This document shows, in pieces, positions 28,960-39,198 of a stretch of 64,000 nt of DNA. Each line of letters starts with the position of its first letter. Position 1 is the stretch's first letter. Under the pieces are notes generated by a model. It saw nothing but the letters and a program-made list of their open reading frames with translations, ran no database searches and was not told the DNA's origin. The stretch comes from Pseudomonas agarici. GTDB taxonomy: Bacteria; Pseudomonadota; Gammaproteobacteria; Pseudomonadales; Pseudomonadaceae. The translations under genes were made by a program, and so were the position numbers. The DNA lies in NCBI RefSeq assembly GCF_900109755.1, contig NZ_FOAR01000001.1:310001-374000 (forward strand), written 5' to 3'.

Positions 28960-30042
28960 TCAATCACCCAAGGCCGCCAGTTGATCGGCCTGGTATTCGG
29001 CCAGCAACGGTTCGATCACCGCCTCGACGCCGCCCGCCAGGACTTCGTCCAAGGAATACAGGGTCAGGTTGACACGGTGGTCGGTGACCCGGCCCTGTGG
29101 AAAGTTGTAGGTGCGGATGCGTTCGGAACGGTCGCCCGAACCCACCAGCAGCTTGCGTTCACTGGCAATGGCGTTGGCAGCCGCGCTGGTCTGCTGGTCG
29201 TTGAGCTTGGCCGACAGCCAGGACATGGCCCGAGCCCGGTTCTTGTGCTGGGAACGCTCTTCCTGGCATTCAACCACGATCCCCGATGGGATGTGGGTAA
29301 TCCGGATCGCCGAGTCGGTCTTGTTCACATGCTGACCACCCGCGCCCGAGGAGCGATAGGTATCGATGCGCAAGTCCGCCGGGTTGATCTCGATGGCCTC
29401 CTGTTCATCCGGCTCAGGCAACACCGCCACGGTACAGGCCGAGGTGTGGATGCGCCCCTGGGATTCGGTGGCCGGCACTCGCTGCACACGATGGGCTCCG
29501 GACTCGAACTTCAGCTTGGCGTAGACATTGTCGCCCTCGACCCGGGCGATGACTTCCTTGTAACCACCATGCTCGCCCTCGTTCTCCGAAAGGATCTCCA
29601 CCCGCCAGCCACGCTTCTCGGCATAGCGTGCATACATACGAAACAGATCGCCGGAGAAGATCGCCGCCTCGTCGCCGCCGGTGCCGGCGCGGATTTCGAG
29701 GAAGACATTACGCCCGTCGTTGGGGTCCTTGGGCAACAGCATACGTTGCAGGGCAGACTCCAATTCGACCAGTTGTTCCTTGGCCTGGCGCGCTTCCTCG
29801 AGCGCCATCTCGCGCATGTCCGGATCGCTGTCCTTGAGCAGCGCCTGAGCGCCCTCAAGGTCGGCCTGCACTTTGATCACCTGGTTATAGGCCGCGACAA
29901 TCGGTTCAACCTCGGCGTACTCCTTGGAATAGGCGCGAAACTTGTTCTGGTCGCAAATGACCTCGCCATCGCCAAGCAAGGCGGTCAGTTCCTCGAAACG
30001 GTCCTGGAGGATGTCCAGCTTATTGAGCAGTGACGCTTTCAT
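28960..30042 (-). CDS. prfA: Peptide chain release factor 1
   Basis: Recognises UAA and UAG stop codons. The protein has 360 residues, the standard RF1 length. The stop-codon-reading tripeptide PAT lies in [10 protein letters not shown] (near 186) and the peptidyl-hydrolysis loop is [16 protein letters not shown] (GGQ near 234). It overlaps the hemA end by 4 bp (ATGA). The prmC gene that modifies its GGQ follows immediately. Confidence 0.98.
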   Translation of the reverse strand: MKASLLNKLDILQDRFEELTALLGDGEVICDQNKFRAYSKEYAEVEPIVAAYNQVIKVQADLEGAQALLKDSDPDMREMALEEARQAKEQLVELESALQRMLLPKDPNDGRNVFLEIRAGTGGDEAAIFSGDLFRMYARYAEKRGWRVEILSENEGEHGGYKEVIARVEGDNVYAKLKFESGAHRVQRVPATESQGRIHTSACTVAVLPEPDEQEAIEINPADLRIDTYRSSGAGGQHVNKTDSAIRITHIPSGIVVECQEERSQHKNRARAMSWLSAKLNDQQTSAAANAIASERKLLVGSGDRSERIRTYNFPQGRVTDHRVNLTLYSLDEVLAGGVEAVIEPLLAEYQADQLAALGD

Positions 30043-31328
30043 TGCGGTTTCTTATCCGAAAAGCTATCCGATGAGCCCTCACCGAGGGCAAAGAGTTCCT
30101 GGGCCATGGCCAGCGCATCGAGGCGGCCTTCGGCGGACAACTTTTTCAGTTGCACGCTGGGCGCATGCATCAACTTGTTGGTCAGGCCACGGGCCAGTTG
30201 CATCAGCACGTCTTCAGCGCTGCTGCCATTGGCCAGCAGACGCTGGGCCTTTTGCAATTCCTCATCACGCAAGCGCTCGCTCTGCTGGCGATAAGCCTTG
30301 AGCACATCCACCGCCGCCAGTTCGCGCAGGCGGACCATGAACTCGTCGACCCCGCTGCTTACCAGTTCCTCGGCGGCCCGAGCCGCGCCCTGGCGGCTCT
30401 TGAGGTTCTCGGCGACCACTTCGTGGAGATCGTCGACGCTATAGAGGTAAACGTCATCCAACTCGCCGACTTCCGGCTCGATATCCCGAGGAACGGCAAT
30501 GTCCACCATAAAGATGGGCTTGTGCTTGCGCAGCTTCAATGCACTCTCCACCGCGCCCTTGCCGAGGATCGGGAGCTGGCTGGCGGTGGAACTGATGACG
30601 ATATCGCTGTGTACCAGTTCCTGGGGGATATCGGCCAGCAGCACCGCATGGGCACCGAACTCTTCGGCGAGGATCTTGGCCCGCTCCAGGGTCCGGTTGG
30701 CGACCACGATACGCTTCACGCCCTGCTCGTGCAGATGACGGGCGACCAGGGTAATGGTCTCGCCGGCGCCGATCAATAACGCGCTACTGCGTTGCAGATC
30801 GCTGAAAATCTGTTTCGCCAGACTGACGGCGGCAAAGGCCACCGACACCGGGTTTTCGCCGATGGCCGTGTCAGTGCGTACCTGCTTGGCCGCGCTGAAT
30901 GTGGCCTGGAACAAGCGCCCGAGCAACGGTCCGATGGTCCCGGCTTCGCGCGCCACGGCGTAGGCGGATTTCATCTGGCCGAGAATCTGCGGCTCGCCGA
31001 GCACCAGCGAATCCAGGCCGGACGCGACACGCATCATGTGCCGAACAGCCGCATCGTCTTCATGCACATAAGCACTGGCGCGCAACTCTTCGAGGCTCAG
31101 ATGGTGATAATCGGCCAGCCAGCGCAGCACAGTATCGGCAGCCAGGTGATCCTGCTCGATATACAGTTCACTGCGGTTACACGTGGAGAGGATCGCGGCT
31201 TCCCGGCTTTCGGTCAGGCGACAGAGCTGCTGCAGCGCCTCCACCAACTGTTCGGGAGTAAATGCCACGCGCTCGCGCACGTCTACGGAGGCCGTCTTGT
31301 GGTTGATGCCGAGTGCGAGGAAGGCCAT
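30039..31328 (-). CDS. hemA: Glutamyl-tRNA reductase
   Basis: First committed enzyme of C5 tetrapyrrole synthesis; it reduces glutamyl-tRNA to glutamate-1-semialdehyde. The protein is 429 residues and begins [23 protein letters not shown]. The catalytic cysteine is in [12 protein letters not shown] (near residue 50), followed by the NADPH-binding [16 protein letters not shown]. It is first in the minus-strand operon and divergent from the TPR lipoprotein gene. The hemA-prfA-prmC order is conserved in gamma-proteobacteria. Confidence 0.97.
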   Translation of the reverse strand: MAFLALGINHKTASVDVRERVAFTPEQLVEALQQLCRLTESREAAILSTCNRSELYIEQDHLAADTVLRWLADYHHLSLEELRASAYVHEDDAAVRHMMRVASGLDSLVLGEPQILGQMKSAYAVAREAGTIGPLLGRLFQATFSAAKQVRTDTAIGENPVSVAFAAVSLAKQIFSDLQRSSALLIGAGETITLVARHLHEQGVKRIVVANRTLERAKILAEEFGAHAVLLADIPQELVHSDIVISSTASQLPILGKGAVESALKLRKHKPIFMVDIAVPRDIEPEVGELDDVYLYSVDDLHEVVAENLKSRQGAARAAEELVSSGVDEFMVRLRELAAVDVLKAYRQQSERLRDEELQKAQRLLANGSSAEDVLMQLARGLTNKLMHAPSVQLKKLSAEGRLDALAMAQELFALGEGSSDSFSDKKPQ

Positions 31329-31513
31329 TCAAGATCGCTGATGATGTCCAGAGGCCGGCAATTGTCCTACTTCACCCGGTTCAGAACAACCATTGCCGAC
31401 TATTGTTCTAACGGAACCTTGCTATAAGTGCATCGGTGAGCGGTCACGGGTATGGTTCTGCCCACCGCTTGTGTCATGATGCCCCGACCGCAGGTAAGTT
31501 GCCCTTCTCCTAT

Positions 31514-33238
31514 ATGAATAGATCCTCCGCGTTGCTTCTCGCTTTTGTCTTCCTCAGCGGCTGCCAGGCCCTGGCTCCCGTATCGCCGGGCAATATGCCA
31601 CGAGCCGAGGACGCCGCCGCGGCTGCGCAAAAGCCCAAGGTCTACAGTTCCTTCAGCGAAGACACGGTCTTCAGCCTGCTAAGCGCGGAACTGGCCGGGC
31701 AGCGAAATCGCTTCGATATCGCGCTCGATAATTATGTCACTCAGGCGATCAATACCCAGGACCCCGGTATTTCCGAGCGGGCCTTTCGTATTGCCGAATA
31801 CCTGGGCGCTGACCAGGCAGCCCTCGACACTTCGCTGATCTGGGCAAAAAACGCTCCGGACGATCTTGAAGCACAACGCGCGGCGGCGATCCAACTGGCG
31901 CGTAGCGGGCGTTATGACGACTCCATGGTCTATATGGAGAAAGTCCTGCAGGGCCAGGGCGACACCCATTTCGATTTCCTCGCGTTGTCGGCGGCCGACA
32001 CCGATCAGGACACCCGCAATGGCCTGATGAAGAGTTTCGACCGGCTACTGGTCAAGCACCCGAAGAACGGCCAACTGATCTTCGGCAAGGCCCTGCTGCT
32101 GCAGCAGGACGGCGACAACCAAGGCGCCGAGACGCTGCTGGAGAATAATCCACCGGAAGACGGCGAAGTCGCCCCGCTGTTGCTGCGCGCACGCCTGCTG
32201 CTGACCCTCAATCGCGGCAAGGAAGCGATCGCGCTGCTGGAAAAAAGTATCAAGAAGTACCCGGACGACAAGCGCCTGCGCCTGACCTATGCGCGCATGC
32301 TGGTCGAACAGGACCGCATGGCCGATGCCAAGGTGCAGTTCTCCAGCCTGGTCCAGCAGTACCCAGAAGATGACGAGCTACGTTTCTCCCTGGCGCTGGT
32401 CTGCCTCGAAGCCAAGGCCTGGGACGAGGCCAAGGGCTATCTGGAACAACTGATCGCCCGCAACAGCCACGTCGACTCCGCGCACCTGAACCTGGGCCGC
32501 ATCGCCGAAGAGCAAAACGACCCGCAGGGTGCTCTGGAAGAATACGGACAGGTCGGTCCGGGCAATGACTACCTGCCGGCCCAACTGCGCCAGACCGATA
32601 TCCTGGTGACCAGCGGTCGCGGTGCCGAGGCCTCGAAGCGGCTCGCCGCCGCCCGTGATGAGCAGCCGGACTACACGATCCAACTGTACCTGATCGAGGC
32701 CGAGATCCTTTCCGCCAACAATCACGGCGACCCGGCCTGGAAAGTCCTGCAACAGGCGCTGCTGCAGTACCCGGACGACCTGAATCTGCTGTATACCCGC
32801 GCCATGCAAGCGGAGAAACGCAACGACCTGGCTCAGATGGAAAACGACTTGCGGGCGATCCTCAAACACGACCCGGACAATGCCATGGCGCTGAACGCCC
32901 TGGGCTACACCCTGTCGGACCGCACCACACGCTACGCCGAAGCCAAGGAATTGATCGAGAAGGCCCACCAGTTGACCCCGGAAGATCCGGCGGTGCTCGA
33001 CAGTCTCGGCTGGGTGAACTTCCGCCTGGGCCACCTCGATGAAGCCGAGCGCCTGCTGCGCCAGGCCCTGGAACGTTTTCCCGACCAGGAAGTCGCCGCC
33101 CACCTGGGTGAAGTCCTGTGGGCCAACGGCAAACAAAGCGAAGCCAAGAAAATCTGGGGCAAGTTCCTCAAAGACCAACCCGATAGCCCACTCCTGCGCG
33201 GCACCATCAAGCGCCTGACCGGTTCCGAGACTCTTTAA
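31514..33238 (+). CDS. TPR-repeat outer-membrane lipoprotein
   Basis: A 574-residue protein. The start at 31514 gives [18 protein letters not shown], a lipoprotein signal peptide with lipobox LSGC and Cys17 as the lipidation site. The rest is built of tetratricopeptide repeats; good matches occur throughout residues about 60-560 (for example [21 protein letters not shown] and [18 protein letters not shown] repeats near the end). It is 4 bp upstream of lolB, which inserts lipoproteins into the outer membrane. The homologue at this locus in P. aeruginosa is PA4667 (from memory). The exact role is unknown; a scaffold in envelope assembly is plausible. Confidence 0.93.
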   Translation: MNRSSALLLAFVFLSGCQALAPVSPGNMPRAEDAAAAAQKPKVYSSFSEDTVFSLLSAELAGQRNRFDIALDNYVTQAINTQDPGISERAFRIAEYLGADQAALDTSLIWAKNAPDDLEAQRAAAIQLARSGRYDDSMVYMEKVLQGQGDTHFDFLALSAADTDQDTRNGLMKSFDRLLVKHPKNGQLIFGKALLLQQDGDNQGAETLLENNPPEDGEVAPLLLRARLLLTLNRGKEAIALLEKSIKKYPDDKRLRLTYARMLVEQDRMADAKVQFSSLVQQYPEDDELRFSLALVCLEAKAWDEAKGYLEQLIARNSHVDSAHLNLGRIAEEQNDPQGALEEYGQVGPGNDYLPAQLRQTDILVTSGRGAEASKRLAAARDEQPDYTIQLYLIEAEILSANNHGDPAWKVLQQALLQYPDDLNLLYTRAMQAEKRNDLAQMENDLRAILKHDPDNAMALNALGYTLSDRTTRYAEAKELIEKAHQLTPEDPAVLDSLGWVNFRLGHLDEAERLLRQALERFPDQEVAAHLGEVLWANGKQSEAKKIWGKFLKDQPDSPLLRGTIKRLTGSETL

Positions 33239-33242
33239 GCTT

Positions 33243-33860
33243 ATGTTTTTGCGCCAAATCGTTGTTTTCAGCCTGATCGCCTTGCTCGCCGGCTGTGCGG
33301 GTTTTGGTGCCCGTGAGTCCGTCGAGGGCCACGGCGACCCGACCCAGTGGGCCCGGCACAAGCAGCAGTTGACCAACCTTGATGGCTGGCAGATCAATGG
33401 TAAGGTCGGGATTCGCGCACCGAAAGACTCCGGCAGCGGTACCCTGTACTGGTTGCAGCGCCAGAACTACTACGATATCCGCCTGTCCGGCCCGCTGGGT
33501 CGCGGCGCTGCCCGCTTGACCGGCCGCCCCGGCCAGGTGTCGTTGGAAGTCGCCAACCAGGGCCGCTATGAAGCCGCTACGCCCGAAGCCCTGCTCGAAC
33601 AACAGATGGGCTGGAGCCTGCCGGTGTCCCATCTGGTCTGGTGGATTCGCGGCCTGCCCGCGCCCGACGACAAGAGTCGCCTGAGCCTGGACAACAACAG
33701 CCGCCTCGCCACCCTGGATCAGGATGACTGGCAGATCGAATACCTCAGCTACACCGAGCAGAACGGCTACTGGCTGCCCGAGCGCCTCAAACTGCACGGT
33801 CGCGACCTCGACGTGACGCTGGTGATCAAGGACTGGCAGCCCCGCCAGCTAGGACAGTGA
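33243..33860 (+). CDS. lolB: Outer-membrane lipoprotein insertion protein LolB
   Basis: Receives lipoproteins from LolA and anchors them in the outer membrane. The 205-residue precursor has a lipobox LAGC ([20 protein letters not shown]). The following sequence [22 protein letters not shown] matches the LolB beta-barrel start, and [17 protein letters not shown] is a family hallmark. It lies 4 bp after the TPR lipoprotein gene and 1 bp before ispE, the usual Pseudomonas order. Confidence 0.95.
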   Translation: MFLRQIVVFSLIALLAGCAGFGARESVEGHGDPTQWARHKQQLTNLDGWQINGKVGIRAPKDSGSGTLYWLQRQNYYDIRLSGPLGRGAARLTGRPGQVSLEVANQGRYEAATPEALLEQQMGWSLPVSHLVWWIRGLPAPDDKSRLSLDNNSRLATLDQDDWQIEYLSYTEQNGYWLPERLKLHGRDLDVTLVIKDWQPRQLGQ

Positions 33861-33861
33861 C

Positions 33862-34713
33862 ATGCCGCCCCTACGCCTGACTCTGCCCGCGCCGGCAAAA
33901 CTGAACCTGATGCTGCACATCATCGGTCGCCGTGCCGACGGCTATCATAAGTTGCAAACGCTGTTTCAGTTTCTCGATTACGGCGACGAACTGAGTTTCG
34001 CCGTGCGTGACGATGGCGTGATCCACCTGCACACCGAATTCGACGGCGTCCCTCACGACAGCAATCTGATCGTGCGCGCGGCAAAAAAACTCCAGGAACA
34101 ATCCGGTTGCGCCCTCGGCATGGATATCTGGATCGAAAAGATCCTGCCCATGGGCGGCGGTATCGGTGGCGGTAGTTCGAATGCCGCGACCACCCTGCTC
34201 GCCCTGAACCACCTTTGGCGGCTGGCCTGGGATCAAGATCGCCTGGCAGCCCTGGGCCTGACGCTGGGTGCCGACGTTCCGGTGTTCGTCCACGGCCATG
34301 CGGCTTTTGCCGAAGGTGTTGGGGAAAAACTCACCCCGGTGGACCCCGAAGAATCCTGGTATGTCGTGCTTGTTCCGCAAGTCTCTGTAAGTACAGCAGA
34401 AATTTTTTCAGATCCGCTGTTGACACGTGACTCCGCGCCCATTAAAGTGCGCCCCGTTCCCAAGGGAAACAGTCGAAATGACTGCTTGCCGGTTGTCGCG
34501 AGACGTTATCCAGAAGTACGTAACGCCTTGAATTTGCTAGGTAAATTTACCGAGGCAAAATTAACCGGAACTGGAAGTTGTGTGTTTGGGGCCTTCCCAA
34601 GCAAAGCTGAAGCTGATAAAGTCTCGGCCCTTCTTGCAGAGACCCACACAGGGTTTGTAGCAAAGGGAAGCAATATTTCGATGTTGCATCGCAAGTTACA
34701 GAGTCTGCTATAG
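33862..34713 (+). CDS. ispE: 4-diphosphocytidyl-2-C-methyl-D-erythritol kinase
   Basis: GHMP kinase of the MEP isoprenoid pathway, 283 residues. The N-terminal [22 protein letters not shown] holds the catalytic lysine and aspartate region, and the ATP-binding loop is [16 protein letters not shown] (near residue 95). The last 110 codons (from about 34380) are clearly more AT-rich than the first two thirds and contain a good sigma70 promoter for the downstream tRNA and prs. The reading frame is intact and the C-terminus ([13 protein letters not shown]) is conserved. Confidence 0.96.
   Translation: MPPLRLTLPAPAKLNLMLHIIGRRADGYHKLQTLFQFLDYGDELSFAVRDDGVIHLHTEFDGVPHDSNLIVRAAKKLQEQSGCALGMDIWIEKILPMGGGIGGGSSNAATTLLALNHLWRLAWDQDRLAALGLTLGADVPVFVHGHAAFAEGVGEKLTPVDPEESWYVVLVPQVSVSTAEIFSDPLLTRDSAPIKVRPVPKGNSRNDCLPVVARRYPEVRNALNLLGKFTEAKLTGTGSCVFGAFPSKAEADKVSALLAETHTGFVAKGSNISMLHRKLQSLL
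34420..34448 (+). promoter_or_regulatory. Sigma70-type promoter inside ispE, upstream of tRNA-Gln and prs
   Basis: A consensus -35 TTGACA (34420-34425) is followed after 17 bases by TAAAGT (34443-34448) as the -10 element. It lies within the ispE coding region, about 300 bp before the tRNA. Transcription from here would cover tRNA-Gln and prs. The call rests on sequence match only. Confidence 0.55.
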
Positions 34714-34748
34714 GAATTCGGGTACTAAGTACTCGTTGCAACAGATAC

Positions 34749-34823
34749 AGGGGCGTCGCCAAGCGGTAAGGCAGCAGGTTTTGATCCTGCCATGCGTTGG
34801 TTCGAATCCAGCCGCCCCTGCCA
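34749..34823 (+). tRNA. tRNA-Gln (anticodon TTG)
   Basis: A 75-nt cloverleaf. The acceptor stem AGGGGCG (34749-34755) pairs with CGCCCCT (34813-34819), followed by discriminator G and encoded CCA (34821-34823). The anticodon stem GCAGG/CCTGC encloses the loop TTTTGAT with anticodon TTG at 34781-34783. The T-arm GGTTCGAATCC is present. It sits between ispE and prs, as in other Pseudomonas. Confidence 0.97.
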
Positions 34824-34869
34824 TTTTCTAATACTCATCCAGGTTACCCTCAGCCTTCAGGTACTGCGC

Positions 34870-35811
34870 GTGTCCAAGATGATGGTCTTTACGGGGAATG
34901 CTAACCCCGATCTGGCTCGGCGTGTTGTACGTCAGCTGCATATCCCGCTCGGTGACATCTCTGTCGGTAAATTTTCCGACGGCGAAATTACCGCCGAGAT
35001 CAATGAAAATGTCCGTGGTAAGGACGTCTTCATCATTCAGCCGACCTGCGCACCGACCAACGACAACCTGATGGAACTCGTCGTGATGGCAGATGCCTTC
35101 CGTCGCTCCTCAGCCACTCGAATCACTGCGGTGATCCCCTACTTTGGTTATGCCCGTCAGGACCGCCGTCCGCGTTCCGCACGTGTGGCTATCAGCGCGA
35201 AAGTCGTGGCTGACATGCTTACCGTGGTGGGCATCGACCGTGTTCTCACGGTTGACCTGCACGCCGACCAGATTCAGGGCTTCTTCGATATTCCGGTAGA
35301 TAACATCTACGGCTCCCCCGTGCTGGTGGATGATATCGAAGACCAACGCTTCGAAAACCTGATGATCGTCTCTCCAGACATTGGCGGCGTCGTGCGTGCA
35401 CGGGCCGTCGCCAAGTCGCTGGGCGTGGATCTGGGCATCATCGACAAACGTCGCGAGAAGGCCAACCACTCCGAAGTGATGCACATCATCGGTGATGTCG
35501 AAGGCCGCACCTGTATTCTCGTCGACGACATGGTCGACACCGCCGGCACCTTGTGCCACGCGGCCAAAGCCCTCAAGGAACATGGCGCCGCCAAGGTTTT
35601 TGCCTACTGCACACACCCTGTGCTGTCGGGTCGGGCAATTGAAAACATTGAAAACTCCGTGCTGGACGAGCTGGTAGTGACTAACACCATCCCGCTGTCC
35701 GCCGCGGCACAAGCCTGTGCGCGTATCCGTCAACTGGATATCGCACCGGTAGTCGCCGAAGCGGTTCGCCGCATCAGCAACGAAGAATCGATCAGCGCGA
35801 TGTTCCGCTAG
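34870..35811 (+). CDS. prs: Ribose-phosphate pyrophosphokinase
   Basis: Makes PRPP from ribose-5-phosphate and ATP for nucleotide, histidine and tryptophan synthesis. The 313-residue protein starts at GTG 34870 ([19 protein letters not shown]), which matches the Pseudomonas enzyme; an earlier in-frame ATG would lie inside the tRNA. It shows the conserved [17 protein letters not shown] block and the PRPP loop [15 protein letters not shown] strong terminator follows 110 bp downstream. Confidence 0.97.
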   Translation: MSKMMVFTGNANPDLARRVVRQLHIPLGDISVGKFSDGEITAEINENVRGKDVFIIQPTCAPTNDNLMELVVMADAFRRSSATRITAVIPYFGYARQDRRPRSARVAISAKVVADMLTVVGIDRVLTVDLHADQIQGFFDIPVDNIYGSPVLVDDIEDQRFENLMIVSPDIGGVVRARAVAKSLGVDLGIIDKRREKANHSEVMHIIGDVEGRTCILVDDMVDTAGTLCHAAKALKEHGAAKVFAYCTHPVLSGRAIENIENSVLDELVVTNTIPLSAAAQACARIRQLDIAPVVAEAVRRISNEESISAMFR

Positions 35812-35921
35812 GTTCTGTACGAAAACTCGCCGAGCGGCGATCATGCCAACGTGTTTTCAACGCAGCATGATAGTCGCACAGGCAGTTGTCGCGCCCAGCA
35901 GACATCTCGTTGACGTAAAGC

Positions 35922-35959
35922 GCCCCGCCCCAATACTCATATTGGGGCGGGGCTTTTTT
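35922..35959 (+). terminator. Rho-independent terminator after prs
   Basis: A perfect 13-bp stem (GCCCCGCCCCAAT at 35922-35934 with ATTGGGGCGGGGC at 35941-35953) encloses a 6-base loop and is followed by six T residues. Confidence 0.93.
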
Positions 35960-36022
35960 GCCCATGCCGCTTTGACGTCGGTCGCAGGCGTCACCCGGAC
36001 ATGGCTATTTTGGAGATACAAA

Positions 36023-36619
36023 ATGACTGATTTCATCCTGAACGCCGAAGTGCGTACCGACCTGGGGAAAGGTGCGAGCCGCCGCCTGCGTCGTCTCGCC
36101 AGCCAGGTTCCCGCCGTTGTCTACGGTGGTGACAAGGCTCCCGAATCCATCATGATGCTGGCCAAGGAAGTCGCCAAGCTGTTCGAAGACGAGGCGGCTT
36201 TCAGCCACGTCATCCAACTGAACATTGGCGGCGTCAAGCAAGACGTGATCGTTAAGGCAATGCAGCGTCACCCGGCCAAGCAGTTCATCATGCACGCCGA
36301 CTTCGTTCGCGTTGTGGCTGGCAAGAAACTGACTGCTGTTGTTCCTGTGCACTTCATCAACGAAGCGGCTCCAGTGAAGAAAGGCGGCGAGATCTCCCAC
36401 GTTGTCAATGAGATCGAAGTTTCCTGCGAAGCCAAGGACCTGCCTGAGTTCATCGAAGTCGACCTGGCCGATGCCGAAGTCGGTTCGATCATTCACCTGT
36501 CCGACCTCAAGGCACCTAAAGGCGTTGAGTTTGTTGCTCTGGCACACGGTGACGACAAGGCTGTTGCCAACGTTCACGCTCCACGTGTTGCTCCAGAAGC
36601 AGAAGGCACCGCAGAGTAA
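36023..36619 (+). CDS. rplY: 50S ribosomal protein L25, long (CTC) form
   Basis: Binds 5S rRNA in the large subunit. The 198-residue protein is the long L25/general-stress CTC form. The start at 36023 has a TGGAG site 7 bases upstream and gives [24 protein letters not shown]. The N-terminal L25 beta-barrel (about 1-95) is followed by the CTC C-terminal domain ([20 protein letters not shown] onwards) with an acidic tail. It follows the prs terminator. Confidence 0.96.
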   Translation: MTDFILNAEVRTDLGKGASRRLRRLASQVPAVVYGGDKAPESIMMLAKEVAKLFEDEAAFSHVIQLNIGGVKQDVIVKAMQRHPAKQFIMHADFVRVVAGKKLTAVVPVHFINEAAPVKKGGEISHVVNEIEVSCEAKDLPEFIEVDLADAEVGSIIHLSDLKAPKGVEFVALAHGDDKAVANVHAPRVAPEAEGTAE

Positions 36620-36789
36620 TTTTACTCCGGCGCCGGAGTGACTGAAAACATCGCGGACTGGAACGTAGCGAGAAAGCGGGCGAGAATGCGACGTTTACAT
36701 CCTGGTAAATAAGCGTTTTTCGTCCACTTTTTTGCCGCCCCCAAACATCGCGGCGATGTTATCCACCACTCCACAGAAGGGCCCCTGTC
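36620..36789 (+). repeat. Intergenic block with several palindromes between rplY and pth
   Basis: This 170-bp gap holds a perfect 16-bp palindrome (ACTCCGGCGCCGGAGT, 36624-36639), a 17-bp palindrome (AACATCGC-G-GCGATGTT, 36744-36760) and a direct repeat of its first 10 bases at 36647-36656. A short TTTAC/GTAAA hairpin at 36694-36709 lies before a T run. It may be a terminator plus a small dispersed element; copies elsewhere cannot be tested here. Confidence 0.45.
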
Positions 36790-37374
36790 GTGACTGCCAT
36801 CAAACTGATCGTTGGCCTGGGAAATCCAGGCACCGAATACGAACAGACCCGGCATAACGCGGGGGCCCTTTTTGTTGACCGCATCGCTCGCGCACAAGGC
36901 ATCCATCTTGTCGCCGAGCGCAAATATTTCGGCCTGACCGGGCGCTTCAGTCACCAGGGTCAGGATGTTCGCCTGCTGATTCCCACCACCTACATGAACC
37001 GCAGCGGCCAGGCCGTCTCGGCATTGGCTGGATTCTTCCGGATCACGCCCGAAGAAATCCTGGTGGCGCATGACGAACTCGACCTGCCACCTGGCGTTGC
37101 CAAGCTCAAGCAAGGCGGCGGCCATGGCGGTCACAACGGCCTGCGGGACATCATCGCGCAGCTCGGCAACCAGAATAGCTTTCACCGCCTGCGACTTGGC
37201 ATTGGCCACCCAGGCGTTGCGAGTATGGTTTCAAATTTCGTCCTGGGTCGTGCGCCACGCGCCGAACAGGAAAAACTCGATGCCAGCATCGATTTTGCCC
37301 TCGGCGTGCTGCCGGATATTCTCGCCGGTGAATGGAACCGCGCGATGAAACACCTGCACACCCAGAAGGCCTGA
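36790..37374 (+). CDS. pth: Peptidyl-tRNA hydrolase
   Basis: Recycles tRNA from prematurely released peptidyl-tRNA. The 194-residue protein uses a GTG start at 36790. The active-site block [20 protein letters not shown] holds the catalytic histidine (near residue 23), and [13 protein letters not shown] is the second conserved block. It is 22 bp upstream of ychF, the usual pth-ychF pair. Confidence 0.97.
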   Translation: MTAIKLIVGLGNPGTEYEQTRHNAGALFVDRIARAQGIHLVAERKYFGLTGRFSHQGQDVRLLIPTTYMNRSGQAVSALAGFFRITPEEILVAHDELDLPPGVAKLKQGGGHGGHNGLRDIIAQLGNQNSFHRLRLGIGHPGVASMVSNFVLGRAPRAEQEKLDASIDFALGVLPDILAGEWNRAMKHLHTQKA

Positions 37375-37396
37375 CTCTTACCCGAGGGGAAACACC

Positions 37397-38497
37397 ATGG
37401 GATTCAACTGCGGCATCGTCGGCCTGCCCAACGTCGGCAAATCCACCCTGTTCAACGCCCTGACCAAATCCGGCATTGCGGCGGAGAACTTCCCCTTTTG
37501 CACCATCGAGCCTAACAGCGGCATCGTGCCGATGCCCGATCCACGCCTGCAAGCCCTGGCCGAGATCGTCAACCCCAAGCGCATCCTGCCGACCACCATG
37601 GAATTCGTCGACATCGCCGGCCTGGTGGCGGGCGCCTCAAAAGGCGAAGGCCTGGGCAACAAGTTCCTGGCCAACATTCGTGAAACCGATGCCATCGCCC
37701 ACGTGGTCCGCTGCTTCGAAGACGAGAACGTGATTCACGTCGCCAACAGCGTCGACCCCAAACGCGACATCGAGATCATCGACCTGGAACTGATCTTCGC
37801 CGACCTCGACAGTTGCGAGAAGCAACTGCAAAAAGTCACGCGCAACGCCAAGGGCGGCGACAAGGATGCAGTCGTCCAGAAGGGCCTGCTGGAGCAGCTG
37901 ATCGCCCACTTCAGCGAAGGTAAGCCGGCGCGCAGCCTGATGAAGAACATGAGCGCGGACGAAAAGGCAGTGATTCGCGGCTTCCATCTGCTGACCACCA
38001 AGCCGGTGATGTATATCGCCAACGTTGCCGAGGACGGTTTCGAGAACAACCCGCTGCTGGACGTGGTCAAGGCTATCGCCGACGAAGAAGGCGCGGTCGT
38101 GGTACCGGTGTGCAACAAGATCGAAGCGGAAATCGCCGAGCTCGACGACGGTGAAGAAAAAGACATGTTCCTCGAAGCCCTGGGCCTTGAAGAACCTGGC
38201 TTGAATCGGGTGATCCGCGCCGGCTACGAAATGCTCCACCTGCAGACCTACTTCACCGCCGGCGTCGAGGAAGTCCGTGCCTGGACCGTCAAGGTCGGCG
38301 CCACCGCCCCACAAGCAGCCGGCGTGATCCACACCGACTTCGAGAAAGGCTTTATCCGCGCCGAAGTGATCGCCTACAACGACTTCATCCAGTACAAGGG
38401 CGAAGCCGGAACCAAGGAAGCCGGCAAATGGCGCTTGGAAGGCAAGGAATACATCGTCAAGGACGGTGATGTGATGCATTTCCGCTTCAATGTGTAA
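37397..38497 (+). CDS. ychF: Redox-regulated ATPase YchF (Obg-family)
   Basis: A 366-residue P-loop NTPase that binds ribosomes and hydrolyses ATP. The N-terminus [21 protein letters not shown] contains the Walker A loop. The protein ends with the TGS domain ([20 protein letters not shown]). A GAGGGG ribosome site precedes the ATG. Regulation by oxidative stress is known for the E. coli homologue. A terminator follows 50 bp after the stop. Confidence 0.97.
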   Translation: MGFNCGIVGLPNVGKSTLFNALTKSGIAAENFPFCTIEPNSGIVPMPDPRLQALAEIVNPKRILPTTMEFVDIAGLVAGASKGEGLGNKFLANIRETDAIAHVVRCFEDENVIHVANSVDPKRDIEIIDLELIFADLDSCEKQLQKVTRNAKGGDKDAVVQKGLLEQLIAHFSEGKPARSLMKNMSADEKAVIRGFHLLTTKPVMYIANVAEDGFENNPLLDVVKAIADEEGAVVVPVCNKIEAEIAELDDGEEKDMFLEALGLEEPGLNRVIRAGYEMLHLQTYFTAGVEEVRAWTVKVGATAPQAAGVIHTDFEKGFIRAEVIAYNDFIQYKGEAGTKEAGKWRLEGKEYIVKDGDVMHFRFNV

Positions 38498-38546
38498 ATC
38501 GTAGAGAGCATTCAGGAGATTACCTCAGACTCCTAGCAGCACGTGC

Positions 38547-38570
38547 AAGCCCCGAATTTCGGGGCTTTTT
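38547..38570 (+). terminator. Rho-independent terminator after ychF
   Basis: An 8-bp stem (AGCCCCGA at 38548-38555 with TCGGGGCT at 38559-38566) with a 3-base loop is followed by a run of T residues. Confidence 0.9.
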
Positions 38571-39144
38571 CGTTTTTGCTATAGCCTGTAGCGAGTGAAG
38601 CGCTGGTGGCCTGTACGGTGAGTTCGTTAGCTCAAGTTCGGATACCACAGGCCCATGACCAAGGCGCCATGACCAGCCTGGCCCCACTATGGCGAAGAGC
38701 AACACAGGCCAAAGGCTTCGAAATTGACCAACAGCGCTAACTACAGGCTTAAACCATCTTTGGGCATGCCTGCCTTGGCCATTCAAAGCCGTACCTCACA
38801 GTAGATCCGGCGAGCGCTTGAGCACTTGCGCAAGCGACAATGCGCGGCAGGCAAACCAGCGAAACGAGCCTGTCCATGAGGCTGCTCCCCCCCCCCACAA
38901 TAACGATCAATCCCTGCAGTTTTCCACTCGCTACGAACCATGCCGGCATCGCGCCACCTCGGTAACAGCTCTGAACCTCACCCGAGCTAAAAACACCTTC
39001 TTGCACTCCACGATGTTGCATTCGGTAACGAATCGCGCCGCCTCAGTGCTCCCGCACGCTCATAAAACATGCTTCACCAACAAACAGTGTTCAAATAGAC
39101 CGAAATTCAAAAGATGGTATGAAAAACGCTGAACAATTAGCAAC
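38571..39144. other. Gene-free spacer before the DUF1989 uptake operon
   Basis: About 570 bp without a convincing gene. The open frames present lack ribosome sites and family-like sequence. A tract of ten consecutive C residues lies at 38887-38896. Composition turns AT-rich from about 39060, where the promoter of the downstream operon must lie. Confidence 0.5.
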
Positions 39145-39161
39145 TGATTGTTGAACAATCA
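39145..39161 (+). promoter_or_regulatory. Candidate GntR/FadR-type operator palindrome
   Basis: TGATTGTT-G-AACAATCA is a perfect palindrome with 8-bp arms around one central base. It lies 38 bp upstream of the binding-protein start, where a repressor would block or overlap the promoter. FadR-subfamily regulators bind short palindromes of this kind, and one is encoded as the third gene of this operon. The pairing of site and regulator is inference. Confidence 0.5.
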
Positions 39162-39198
39162 ATCTTGCTCACTGCAGTCAAAAACCGAGGATACGAAC

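Noticed and set aside
31403..31428. Possible promoter (TTGTTC and TATAAG) in the hemA-TPR gap
   Set aside because: The spacer is only 14 bases, too short for a sigma70 promoter.
38887..38896. Ten-base C tract as a phase-variation switch
   Set aside because: It lies in a gene-free spacer, about 300 bp from the nearest start codon, with no frame it could switch.
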